DNA from: Chloroflexota bacterium
Lineage (GTDB): Bacteria > Chloroflexota > Dehalococcoidia > UBA2979
Reading direction: 5' to 3'
Assembly: GCA_947472995.1 (NCBI GenBank)
Contig: CANJBO010000010.1
Span: 1 to 57,588, forward strand
DNA length: 57,588 bases
The notes beneath the pieces were generated by a model, which was not told where the DNA came from, made no database searches, and was given only the letters and a program-made list of their open reading frames with translations. Shown here piece after piece: positions 24,536-32,606 of the stretch (within the stretch, counting starts at the first letter, position 1; every line of letters begins with the position of its first letter). A program made the position numbers and the translations under genes.

Positions 24536-26299
24536 CTACGCGACGTTGTAGATCGCTCCGATACGGTGGCTCGACAGGCCCTGCGCCCACGGGCCGACCA
24601 CCTTGTCGTAGCCGCCCACGTTGGGCTGCACGACGGTGTTCTTCTGCTCCACGTGGAGGCCGAACATCGGCATCCACTCGTCCATGCACTTCTGCTGGAA
24701 CGTGTTCAGGATCTCCTTCAGCGCCTTCTGGTCCAGCTCCACGAGCGCCTTTTCGAGGAGCGCGTCCGCCTCGGCGTTCTCGAACGAGCCGTAGTTGCGC
24801 CCGCCCTTGCTGTGGTAGAGCGAGTACGCCTCGCTGGCGGCGGCCGGCTGCGACACGCTGGAGAACGTGATCATCTGGAAATTCTTGGAGCCCGGCAGCG
24901 CCGACCACTGCGCGTTGTCGCCGATCGTCCGCAGGGTGATGTTCATCCCCGGGAACGCCTTCTTCATCTGCGCCTGGAAGCGGACCGAGTTCTCCTTCTG
25001 GGCCTGCCGGATGCCGGTGCCCGGCCCGCCGGTGACCTCGAAGGCGATGCCGTCGCCGTTGTTGCGGCCCGCGGCGGACAGCATCTTCTGCGCCTCCGCG
25101 AGGTCCTTTGCCTTCGTCGACTGGTTGTAGCCCGCCAGCGTCTTCAGCTTCTCGTGGTCCCACGCCTCGGAGAACCCGGAGAACAGCGGGCCGGTGAGCG
25201 TGCCGCCCGGGCCGTAGAAGCCCTCCGAGAGCTCCTGGTAGTCCATCGCCAGCTGGATCGCCTTCCGCACGCGGAAGTCGGTGAACATTGCCGCCTTCAC
25301 GTTCGGGCGCAGGTACAGCCACTGGCTCGTCGAGCTGGAGTACTTCACGGCGTCGGGGCGCGCGCTCTTGATCGTCTGCTCGTCCTGGAACGAGTCCACG
25401 CCGATCGCGTTGAACTGCTTCGAGATGAACCCGGCGAGTGTCGCCGAGGAGTCCGCGACCACGGTGCGCACGACCTTGTCGAAGTGCGGCTCCCCCTGCC
25501 GGAAGTAGCCGGGGTGCTTCGCGAACGACTCGCGCACGCCGGGCACGAACTCCGTGAGCCGGTACGCGCCGACGCCGGCGAACTTCATCGGGTCCTTGAA
25601 GCCGACCTCCACGATGCCCTTCGGCATCAGCACGTTGCGCCACTCGAGGAAGCCCTTGAGGTACGCGCTGGAGGGCTTCGCCATCGTGACGCGCACGGTG
25701 TACTTGTCGACGGCCTCGACCTTGCTCATGCCGGCCAGGGTGTCGGCACGCTGGAAGGCGGCCTTCGTGAGGGGGGCCTCGGACTCGGCGGTGTTGCCGG
25801 CGATGCGGTTGATGTTGAACGCGAGATCCTCGGCGTCGAACTCACGGCCGCTCCACGGCGCCACATCGTGGAGCTTCACGCCCTTGCGCACGTGGAAGAT
25901 GAAGTGCGTGTTGTCCGGGATCTCCCACTTCTCGACGACGTTCGCCTGCACGTCGCCCGTGAACGGGTCGGGGATCATCGCCTGCTCGCTGATGTCGTGC
26001 CAGATCGAGGCGTTCAGCGCGGTGTGCATGTCGTGCTGCGGGGAGGTGCTGTAGACGGGAATCGTCCACGTGCCGCCGTCCTTCGGTGTGCCCTTCACGA
26101 TCGGCACGCCAGGTCGCGCCGCGGCGGTCGAGCCGGACGCCGCGGCCGGCGCCGCCGAGCCGCCCGCGGGCGCGGGTGCGGGCTTCGAGGCGCTACAGCC
26201 GATCAGTGCAGCCCCGGCGAGGCCGACGCCGACAACGGCGCCGTTCCCCAGCAGCCGCCGTCGGCTGAGCCGTCTGCTCGTCAGGTCGGTCGAGGACAT
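24536..26299 (-). CDS. Peptide/organic-acid-type ABC substrate-binding lipoprotein (SBP_bac_5), 587 aa
   Basis: The N-terminus has a twin-arginine motif (SRRLSRRRLLGNG), a hydrophobic core and the lipobox ALIGC, indicating Tat export and lipidation. The mature part is a family-5 extracellular binding protein (DppA/OppA/NikA type): GGTWTIPVYSTSPQHDMH, WSGREFDAEDLAFNINRI and FRVRKAIQLAMDYQELSEG. ATG 26299 follows GGGAGG. It is a close paralogue of the protein at 35434, with long identical stretches, and more distantly of the one at 38755. No permease lies next to it. Two copies of the recurring 14-bp palindrome precede it. The ligand is unknown; non-peptide ligands are common in this family. 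Confidence 0.9.
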   Translation of the reverse strand: MSSTDLTSRRLSRRRLLGNGAVVGVGLAGAALIGCSASKPAPAPAGGSAAPAAASGSTAAARPGVPIVKGTPKDGGTWTIPVYSTSPQHDMHTALNASIWHDISEQAMIPDPFTGDVQANVVEKWEIPDNTHFIFHVRKGVKLHDVAPWSGREFDAEDLAFNINRIAGNTAESEAPLTKAAFQRADTLAGMSKVEAVDKYTVRVTMAKPSSAYLKGFLEWRNVLMPKGIVEVGFKDPMKFAGVGAYRLTEFVPGVRESFAKHPGYFRQGEPHFDKVVRTVVADSSATLAGFISKQFNAIGVDSFQDEQTIKSARPDAVKYSSSTSQWLYLRPNVKAAMFTDFRVRKAIQLAMDYQELSEGFYGPGGTLTGPLFSGFSEAWDHEKLKTLAGYNQSTKAKDLAEAQKMLSAAGRNNGDGIAFEVTGGPGTGIRQAQKENSVRFQAQMKKAFPGMNITLRTIGDNAQWSALPGSKNFQMITFSSVSQPAAASEAYSLYHSKGGRNYGSFENAEADALLEKALVELDQKALKEILNTFQQKCMDEWMPMFGLHVEQKNTVVQPNVGGYDKVVGPWAQGLSSHRIGAIYNVA

Positions 26300-26330
26300 G
26301 GAAACCTCCCTCTGAGGCGGTTCTTTCGAT

Positions 26331-26344
26331 ATCACGAACGTTTG
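26331..26344. promoter_or_regulatory. Recurring 14-bp palindrome, copy 1 of pair
   Basis: ATCACGAACGTTTG fits the window-wide pattern ATMACG-NN-CGTTRT and lies 32 bp upstream of the lipoprotein start at 26299. The second copy begins 32 bp further upstream, about three helical turns away. Confidence 0.5.
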
Positions 26345-26362
26345 GATTGTAGGAGCCGTGTC

Positions 26363-26376
26363 AATACGACCGTGAT
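26363..26376. promoter_or_regulatory. Recurring 14-bp palindrome, copy 2 of pair
   Basis: AATACGACCGTGAT (reverse complement ATCACGGTCGTATT) is the second match upstream of the lipoprotein gene at 24536. The two-site arrangement suggests cooperative binding. Confidence 0.5.
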
Positions 26377-26423
26377 ATGCGCTCGCAACCCGCGAGGGAG
26401 ACGCGTCGAGCGGTAGCGGGGCG

Positions 26424-26831
26424 CTACGCGGGCGCGAACTTGAACAGCGCCGCCTCGTCGTTCACGTGCTCGTAGACCACCTTGACCGGCATCCCGATCT
26501 TCACGTCCTCGATCGGCACGCCGACGAGGTTGCTGATCATGCGGACGCCCTCCTCCAGCTCGACGAGGGCGACGGCGTACGGGATCTCGGTCTGGAAGCT
26601 GGTGGCCGGGGCGCGGTGCATGATCGTGTAGGAGTAGACCTCGCCCTTGCCGCTCAGCTGCGACCACGTGTAGTCGTCGGAGAGGCAGTTGGCGCACCAC
26701 GGCTTCGGGATGTGCCGCAGCGTGCCGCAGCCGCTGCACTTCTGGACGAGCAGCTTCTCCTCGCGCACGCCGTCCCAGAACGGCTGGGTGAGCTCGGTGG
26801 GGGTCGGCAGCGGCTTCTGGTACTCGCTCAT
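26424..26831 (-). CDS. DUF35 (Zn-ribbon/OB-fold) acyl-CoA-associated protein, 135 aa
   Basis: A rubredoxin-like zinc ribbon (Cys32, Cys35, Cys46, Cys49 in KCSGCGTLRHIPKPWCANC) is followed by an OB-fold with GEVYSYTIMHRAP and PYAVALVELEEGVRMISN. This is the DUF35 family, small partners of thiolase-like or acyl-CoA hydratase/aldolase enzymes. The thiolase-like gene lies immediately upstream, with a 37-bp gap, in the same operon. By analogy with the steroid side-chain aldolase Ltp2-ChsH2(DUF35), it probably forms a complex with that protein. Confidence 0.88.
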   Translation of the reverse strand: MSEYQKPLPTPTELTQPFWDGVREEKLLVQKCSGCGTLRHIPKPWCANCLSDDYTWSQLSGKGEVYSYTIMHRAPATSFQTEIPYAVALVELEEGVRMISNLVGVPIEDVKIGMPVKVVYEHVNDEAALFKFAPA

Positions 26832-26868
26832 GGTGACGCTCCTGTGTGCTCGGCGGTCGTGTTCGGTG

Positions 26869-28044
26869 CTAGTCCCGGGCGAGGATGGCGGTCTGCGCGG
26901 AGATGTACGTCGCGCCGACGCCGTGGTGCAGGCCGATGCGCGCGTTCGGCACCTGCCGCTCGCCCGCCTCGCCACGCAGCTGCCGCACCAGCTCGATGAT
27001 GTCGAAGATGCCGGGGCTGCCGGCGTGGCTGTGCGAGAGGTACCCGCCGTTGGTGTTGATCGGCATCTTCCCGCCGAGCTCCACCGCGCCGCTCTCCACG
27101 AACGCCCCACCCTCGCCCTTCTTGCAGAAGCCGAGGTCCTCCAGCTCGATGATCGGGCTGATCGAGAAGTGGTCGCTGATCTGCGCGACATCGATGTCGT
27201 TCGGCGTGACGCCCGCCATCGCGAACGCGTCGCGTCCGGACTGGCCGCCGTTGCCGTCGAAGGCGGTGATCGAGGGCAGGTGGAAGATGTCCACCGCCGA
27301 GTAGCACTCGGCGAAGCCGAGGACCCGGATCGCCGGGTGCTTCAGGCTGCGCGCGCGCTCCTCGGTGGTCACGATGATGGCGCCACCGCCCTCGTTCACC
27401 GGGCTGCAATCGAGCAGGTGCAGCGGGTCGTAGATCATGCGCGAGCCGAGCACATCACTGACGGTGATCGGGCCGCGGTCGTGCATGATCGCGTTCGGGT
27501 TGAGCAGCGCGTGCTTGCGGTGGTTCACGGCGACCCGCGCCAGCTGCTCCGGGGTCGTGCCGTACTCGTGCATGTGGCGGTGCGCGAACATCCCGTAGTA
27601 GCCGACGCGTGCGAGGCCGAACGGGGACAGCCACTGGTCGCCGCTGACGCTCTGGCCGGAGTCGCCGCCGGCGACGCCGAAGCCCGGCGTCGCGGCCGCC
27701 ATCGCCACCAGGACGGTGCTCGCGCGGCCGGTCGCGACGGCCTCCATCGCGTGCAGGATGCCGAGGGCGGGCGCCTGCGTGGCGGTGAGCGCCTGCCCGG
27801 AGTAGCGCAGCTCGGTGCCGAAGTACTCGGCGAAGACGGAGCCCGGCATGCCGCGCCCCTCGCCCTCGTTGAGCAGGGGGTTGCCACCGACGACGCCGTC
27901 GACGTCCTTGATCGTCAGTCCGGCGTCATTCAGCGCGCCGAGGACGATCTCCTTGTAGAGGTCCTCCGGGGTGCGGTTGAGCCGGCGGGCCTGCGCCGAC
28001 TCGTAGACACCGACGATCGCCACCTTCTTCAGAGCGTCGCTCAC
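26869..28044 (-). CDS. Thiolase-like protein lacking the catalytic cysteine, 391 aa
   Basis: The thiolase superfamily fold is clear: VAIVGVYESAQAR, LLDCSPVNEGGGAIIV, KMPINTNGGYLSHSHAGSPG and ARIGLHHGVGA. Where condensing thiolases carry the nucleophilic Cys, it reads ALTATQAPALGIL (about 85-97), and the second GxCxGG-type Cys is replaced by GLHHG. It therefore cannot work as a normal thiolase. Together with the adjacent DUF35 protein it resembles the Ltp2-type aldolases that cleave beta-hydroxyacyl-CoA without a Cys. A retro-aldolase or other acyl-CoA role is inferred. A recurring 14-bp palindrome lies about 60 bp upstream. Confidence 0.88.
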   Translation of the reverse strand: MSDALKKVAIVGVYESAQARRLNRTPEDLYKEIVLGALNDAGLTIKDVDGVVGGNPLLNEGEGRGMPGSVFAEYFGTELRYSGQALTATQAPALGILHAMEAVATGRASTVLVAMAAATPGFGVAGGDSGQSVSGDQWLSPFGLARVGYYGMFAHRHMHEYGTTPEQLARVAVNHRKHALLNPNAIMHDRGPITVSDVLGSRMIYDPLHLLDCSPVNEGGGAIIVTTEERARSLKHPAIRVLGFAECYSAVDIFHLPSITAFDGNGGQSGRDAFAMAGVTPNDIDVAQISDHFSISPIIELEDLGFCKKGEGGAFVESGAVELGGKMPINTNGGYLSHSHAGSPGIFDIIELVRQLRGEAGERQVPNARIGLHHGVGATYISAQTAILARD

Positions 28045-28104
28045 AGAGTGCTCCCAACCGCGCCGGGCGCCGGCGATGTGTCGAGGACGGATTGCGCAGC
28101 GAAA

Positions 28105-28118
28105 ATAACATGCGTCGT
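28105..28118. promoter_or_regulatory. Recurring 14-bp palindrome upstream of thiolase-like/DUF35 operon
   Basis: ATAACATGCGTCGT matches the ATMACG-NN-CGTTRT pattern at most positions and sits about 60 bp upstream of the thiolase-like start, in the 120-bp gap after the carboxylase gene. Confidence 0.4.
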
Positions 28119-28164
28119 CAAAGGTGGACGCGCGGCGGCCCGCACCCGCGGACGGTGTCGCGCG

Positions 28165-29706
28165 CTACAGCGGGATGTTGCCGTGCTTCTTCTGGTAGAC
28201 CGGCACCGATTTGGTGCGCAGCAGCTCGAGGGCGTGGGCGATCTTCGTGCGCGTCTCCGCCGGGTCGATGACGTCGTCGATGTAGCCCTTCGACGCCGCG
28301 ATGTAGGGGTGCTCGAGGCGCTTCACGTAGTCCTCGACGAGGCGGGCGCGCTCCGCCTCCGGGTCGGCGGCGTTCTGGATGTCGCGGCGGTTGATCACGT
28401 TGACGGCCTGCCGGCCCGCCATCACGGCGATCGCCGCGCCGGGCCACGCGTAGTTCACGTCGGCGCCGAGGTGCTTCGAGCTCATGGCGTCGTACGCGCC
28501 CCCGAAGGCCTTGCGGAGGATGACGGTGATCTTCGGCACGGTGGCAGCGGCGTAGGCGTACACGAGCTTCGCGCCGTGCAGGATGATCCCGCCGTGCTCC
28601 TGCCCGATCCCCGGCAGGAAGCCGGGCACGTCGACGAGGGTCACGATCGGGATGTTGAACGCGTCGCAGAAGCGCACGAAGCGCGCGGCCTTGCGCGAGG
28701 CGTCGATGTCGAGGACCCCGGCGAGGTAGAGCGGCTGGTTGGCGACCACGCCGATCGAGTGCCCGCCAATGCGTCCGAAGCCCACGACGATGTTCGGCGC
28801 GAAGAACTCGTGCACTTCCATGAACTCGCCGAGGTCCACGATCCGCTCGACGACGTCGCGGACGTCGTACTGCATGTCGGACTCGCCGGGCACCACATTG
28901 AGGATGTCGTCCAGCCGGCGGTTCACCGAATCCCCGGTGTCCTCGATCGGCGCGTCGTCCACGTTGTTGCTCGGGAGGTAGGCCAGCAGGCGCCGCACCT
29001 CCTCGAGGCACTCGCGCTCGTCGCTGGCGGCGAAGTGCGCGACGCCCGACTTCGACACGTGCGACATCGCGCCGCCGAGCTCCTCGACGGTCGTCTGCTC
29101 GCCGGTGACGCTCAGGATCACGTCGGGGCCGGTGAGGAACATCTGGCTGGTCTTCTCGACCATGAACACGAAGTCCGTGAGCGCCGGTGAGTACACCGCG
29201 CCCCCGGCGCACGGGCCCATGATCACCGAGATCTGGGGGATGACCCCGGAGGCCTGCACGTTCTTGTAGAAGATGTCGCCGTACCCGGCGAGGGCGCCGA
29301 CGCCCTCCTGGATGCGCGCGCCGCCCGAGTCGTTCAACCCCACGACCGGCACGCCGGTCTTCATCGCGACGTCCATCACCTTCGCGATCTTCGTCCCGAC
29401 GACCTCGCCGAGGGAGCCGCCGTAGACCGTGAAGTCCTGCGCGTAGAGGCAGATCGTGCGGCCGTTGACCTTGCCCCATCCGGTGACGACGGCGTCGCCG
29501 AAGAAGCGCTCGCCCTCGTCGTTGTCGAAGTCGGCGGCGAGGGCGTCGATCTCCTCGAACGTGCCGGGGTCGACGAACAGGTCGATGCGCTCGCGCGCGG
29601 TCATCTTGCCGCGCTCGTGCTGCGCGTCGATGCGGTCAGCGCCGCCGCCCAGCTGGGCGTGCTGCTTGAGGACGCGCAGCTCGTCGAGGCTGGTCTCGAT
29701 GGACAT
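28165..29706 (-). CDS. pccB: Acyl-CoA carboxylase carboxyltransferase (beta) subunit, 513 aa
   Basis: Full-length biotin-dependent carboxyltransferase of the propionyl-/methylmalonyl-CoA type. The acyl-CoA half carries NDSGGARIQEGVGAL and MGPCAGGAVYSPALTDF; the biotin half carries DVPGFLPG.EHGGIILHGAKLVYAY and the FGGAYDAMSSKHLGAD oxyanion region. The ending, ASKGYIDDVIDPAETR, is typical. The biotin carboxylase/BCCP partner is not in the window, so it must be encoded elsewhere. It lies between AceE and the thiolase-like operon on the same strand. Substrate (propionyl-CoA versus another short acyl-CoA) cannot be separated by sequence reading alone. It could also be MmdA, the decarboxylase alpha subunit. 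Confidence 0.9.
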   Translation of the reverse strand: MSIETSLDELRVLKQHAQLGGGADRIDAQHERGKMTARERIDLFVDPGTFEEIDALAADFDNDEGERFFGDAVVTGWGKVNGRTICLYAQDFTVYGGSLGEVVGTKIAKVMDVAMKTGVPVVGLNDSGGARIQEGVGALAGYGDIFYKNVQASGVIPQISVIMGPCAGGAVYSPALTDFVFMVEKTSQMFLTGPDVILSVTGEQTTVEELGGAMSHVSKSGVAHFAASDERECLEEVRRLLAYLPSNNVDDAPIEDTGDSVNRRLDDILNVVPGESDMQYDVRDVVERIVDLGEFMEVHEFFAPNIVVGFGRIGGHSIGVVANQPLYLAGVLDIDASRKAARFVRFCDAFNIPIVTLVDVPGFLPGIGQEHGGIILHGAKLVYAYAAATVPKITVILRKAFGGAYDAMSSKHLGADVNYAWPGAAIAVMAGRQAVNVINRRDIQNAADPEAERARLVEDYVKRLEHPYIAASKGYIDDVIDPAETRTKIAHALELLRTKSVPVYQKKHGNIPL

Positions 29707-29793
29707 GGTGCGTTCCTTCCTCGTCAGGCGTGGCGATGCACGGCGCTAGCGTAGAGCCGGATGAAGTGGCCGAGGGGTGCGCGTCGCCTCGCG

Positions 29794-32487
29794 TTAGCGC
29801 GCCAGTCGCTCGAGCGCGGCGCGCACGATGGCGTGCCGGTCCACGGCGAAGAAGGCGCGCAGGTTCGTCCGCTTGTCGCTGCGCCCGAAGCCGTCCGTGC
29901 CGAGGGCGACGTACTCGCGTCCCGCGGGGATGAACGGCCGGATCAGGTCCGCCACCGCGCTCACGTAGTCGGTCGCTGCGACGATCGGCCCCTCGGACGG
30001 GGCGAGGCACTGCGTCACCCAGTTCGGCCCGTCGCTGGCGAGCGTGTTGCGCGCCTGCTGCATCGCCGCGCTCGCGTGACCGGACGTCAGCAGGCCGTCC
30101 CAGCGCAGCTCCGACCAGCTGGTGACGCTCCACACGTTCGCCGGGATGCCGTGCTCCTCCTCGAGGATCTTCGCGGCCGCGATCGCCTCGCGCAGGATCG
30201 TCCCGGAGCCCAGCAGTTGCACCTTCGCGTCGGCGCGCTCCTCGAGGAGGTACATGCCCTTCACGATGCCTTCAGGCGCGTGCTCGGGCATCGGCGGGTG
30301 GGCGTAGTTCTCGTTCATCGCGGTGATGTAGTAGAAGACGTCCTCCTGCGCGTCGAGCATGCGGCGCGTGCCGTCCTGGATGATCGCCGCCATCTCGTAG
30401 CCGAAGCACGGGTCGTACGCCTTGCACGTCCCGATCGTCGAGGCCCAGAGCTGGCTCGTGCCGTCCTGGTGCTGGAGGCCCTCGCCGGAGAGCGTGGTGC
30501 GACCGGCGGTCGCGCCGATCAGGAAGCCGCGCGCGCGCTCGTCGGCGGCAGCCCAGATCAGGTCGGCGACGCGCTGGAAGCCAAAGCACGAGTAGAAGAT
30601 GTAGAACGGCAGCATCGGCACGCCGTGCGTGGTGTAGCTCGTTGCCGCCGCGATCCACGAGGAGATCGCGCCCGCCTCGCAGATGCCCTCCTCGAGGATC
30701 TGGCCGTCGGTCGTCTCCTTGTAGAAGACGAGCGCGTTCATGTCCTCGGGCTCATAGAGCTGGCCGCTGGGCGAGTAGATGCCGACCTGCCGGAACATCG
30801 TGTGCATGCCGAAGGTGCGCGCCTCGTCGGCGACAATCGGCACCACGTGCTTGCCGATCGCCGGGTCGCGCAGGAACTGCGTCAGCAGCTGGCCGAACGC
30901 CATCGTCGTGGACGCATCGCGCCCGCCCGAGCCCTCGAGGAACCGCGAGAACGAGGCGAGGTCGGGGACGGGGAGCTTCGGCGCGGTGCTGTTGCGCGCC
31001 GGGAGGTAGCCGCCCAGCGCCGCGCGGCGCTCGTGCAGGTACTCCGCCTCGGGGCTGCCCTCCGGCAGGCGGTAGAACTCGATGTTGGTCGCCTGCTCGT
31101 CGGTGATCGGCACCTCGAAGCGGTCGCGGAAGGCGATCAGCGCCTGGTCCTCCAGGTGCTTCTGCTGGTGCGCGCCCATGCGGCCCTCGCCCCACTCGCC
31201 CATCCCGTAGCCCTTCTTGGTCTGGGCGAGGATGACGGTGGGCTGGCCCTTGTGCGTCGTCGCGGCGTGGTACGCGGCGTAGATCTTCAGTGGGTCGTGG
31301 CCGCCTCGACGGAGGCGGTCGATGTCCTCGTCGGTGAGGTCGGCGACCAGCGCCTGGAGCTCCGGGTACTTGTCGAAGAAGTGCTCGCGGTTGAAGCGGC
31401 CGTCGGTCGCCGCGTAGCGCTGGAACTCGCCGTCCACGGTCTCGTCGAGGCGCTTGAGGATCACGCCATCGCGGTCCCGCGCGAACAGCGGGTCCCAGTC
31501 GGAGCTCCACAGCACCTTGATCACGTTCCAGCCGGCGCCGGAGAACAGACCCTCCAGCTCCTGGATGATCGAGCCGTTGCCGCGCACAGGGCCGTCGAGG
31601 CGCTGGAGGTTGCAGTTCACGACGAAGACGAGGTTGTCGAGGCGTTCGCGCGCCGCCAGCCCCAGCCCGGCCAGTGACTCGGGCTCGTCCATCTCGCCGT
31701 CGCCGACGAAGGCCCAGACCTTGCGCTCGCTGCGCGGCATGAGGCCACGGTTCTCCATGTAGCGCATGAAATGCGCCTGGTAGATCGCCTGCAGCGCGCC
31801 GAGCCCCATCGAGCCGGTCGGGAACTGCCAGAACTCCGGCATCAGCCACGGGTGGCAGTACGACGACAGGCCGTCGCTCTCGCCCGCGCTCAGCGCGTCG
31901 GTGGCGTCCATGCCGATCTCGCGCCGGAAGTTCACCAACTGGTCCTCGGTGAGCCGGCCCTCGAGGAACGCGCGGGCGTAGACGCCGGGCGAGGCGTGTG
32001 GCTGGAAGAAGACGAGGTCGCCGGTGTGGTGGCCGTCCGCGGGGGCGTCGGGCGCCTCGGCGCGGAAGAAGTGGTTGAAGCCCACCTCGAATAGATCGGC
32101 GATCGAGGCGTACGTGGCGATGTGGCCGCCGAGCTCGCTCGTCTGCTGGTTCGCGCGCGCGACCATCGCCAGCGCGTTCCAGCGCACGGCCGCGCTGATG
32201 CGGCTCTCGATATCGAGGTCGCCGGGGAACGCCGGCTGCTCGCCGAGCGCGATGGTGTTCCAGTAGGGCGTGTTCAGGACGCCGGGGAGCGCGATGCGCT
32301 GCGCGTGCGCGCGCTGGAGCAGCCCGCGCAGCAGGAACGCCGCGCGCTCCGGCCCCTCCATCGCGATCACCGCGTCGAAGGCCTCCACCCAGCCGCGGGT
32401 CTCCTCTGGGTCGGGGTCCTGCTCGAGGGCGGCGTTGGAGCCGAGCAGCGACTTGAAGAGCGGCGAGATCGGGCCTGACTCAATCAC
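29794..32487 (-). CDS. aceE: Pyruvate dehydrogenase E1 component, homodimeric type, 897 aa
   Basis: This is a single-chain E1 of the AceE family, which decarboxylates pyruvate with thiamine diphosphate and acetylates the E2 lipoyl group. The ThDP motif starts at GDGEMDEPES (263 onward) and ends at NCNLQ (291-295). QTKKGYGMGEWGEGRMGAHQ and NENYAHP are AceE-specific. The GTG start at 32487 follows GGGAG; upstream in-frame codons run into the divergent promoter. It is transcribed divergently from its E2 partner across 119 bp that hold a recurring 14-bp palindrome. No E3 gene is present in the window. Confidence 0.95.
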   Translation of the reverse strand: MIESGPISPLFKSLLGSNAALEQDPDPEETRGWVEAFDAVIAMEGPERAAFLLRGLLQRAHAQRIALPGVLNTPYWNTIALGEQPAFPGDLDIESRISAAVRWNALAMVARANQQTSELGGHIATYASIADLFEVGFNHFFRAEAPDAPADGHHTGDLVFFQPHASPGVYARAFLEGRLTEDQLVNFRREIGMDATDALSAGESDGLSSYCHPWLMPEFWQFPTGSMGLGALQAIYQAHFMRYMENRGLMPRSERKVWAFVGDGEMDEPESLAGLGLAARERLDNLVFVVNCNLQRLDGPVRGNGSIIQELEGLFSGAGWNVIKVLWSSDWDPLFARDRDGVILKRLDETVDGEFQRYAATDGRFNREHFFDKYPELQALVADLTDEDIDRLRRGGHDPLKIYAAYHAATTHKGQPTVILAQTKKGYGMGEWGEGRMGAHQQKHLEDQALIAFRDRFEVPITDEQATNIEFYRLPEGSPEAEYLHERRAALGGYLPARNSTAPKLPVPDLASFSRFLEGSGGRDASTTMAFGQLLTQFLRDPAIGKHVVPIVADEARTFGMHTMFRQVGIYSPSGQLYEPEDMNALVFYKETTDGQILEEGICEAGAISSWIAAATSYTTHGVPMLPFYIFYSCFGFQRVADLIWAAADERARGFLIGATAGRTTLSGEGLQHQDGTSQLWASTIGTCKAYDPCFGYEMAAIIQDGTRRMLDAQEDVFYYITAMNENYAHPPMPEHAPEGIVKGMYLLEERADAKVQLLGSGTILREAIAAAKILEEEHGIPANVWSVTSWSELRWDGLLTSGHASAAMQQARNTLASDGPNWVTQCLAPSEGPIVAATDYVSAVADLIRPFIPAGREYVALGTDGFGRSDKRTNLRAFFAVDRHAIVRAALERLAR

Positions 32488-32563
32488 GGTGTCTCCCTTC
32501 GCGCGCGGCGCGCGGGCGCGGGGTTTCGAGTGTGCCCGTGGGCAGCGGCGGGCCTTTTGGAAT

Positions 32564-32577
32564 ATAACATCCGTTGG
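32564..32577. promoter_or_regulatory. Recurring 14-bp palindrome between aceE and the E2 gene
   Basis: ATAACATCCGTTGG, a match to the ATMACG-NN-CGTTRT pattern, lies 30 bp upstream of the E2 start and 77 bp from the aceE start. It overlaps a TATAAC that could be a forward -10 element, so binding would probably affect both genes. Confidence 0.45.
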
Positions 32578-32606
32578 TAGCTCGATCGGCGCGCAGGAGC
32601 ATCGCA

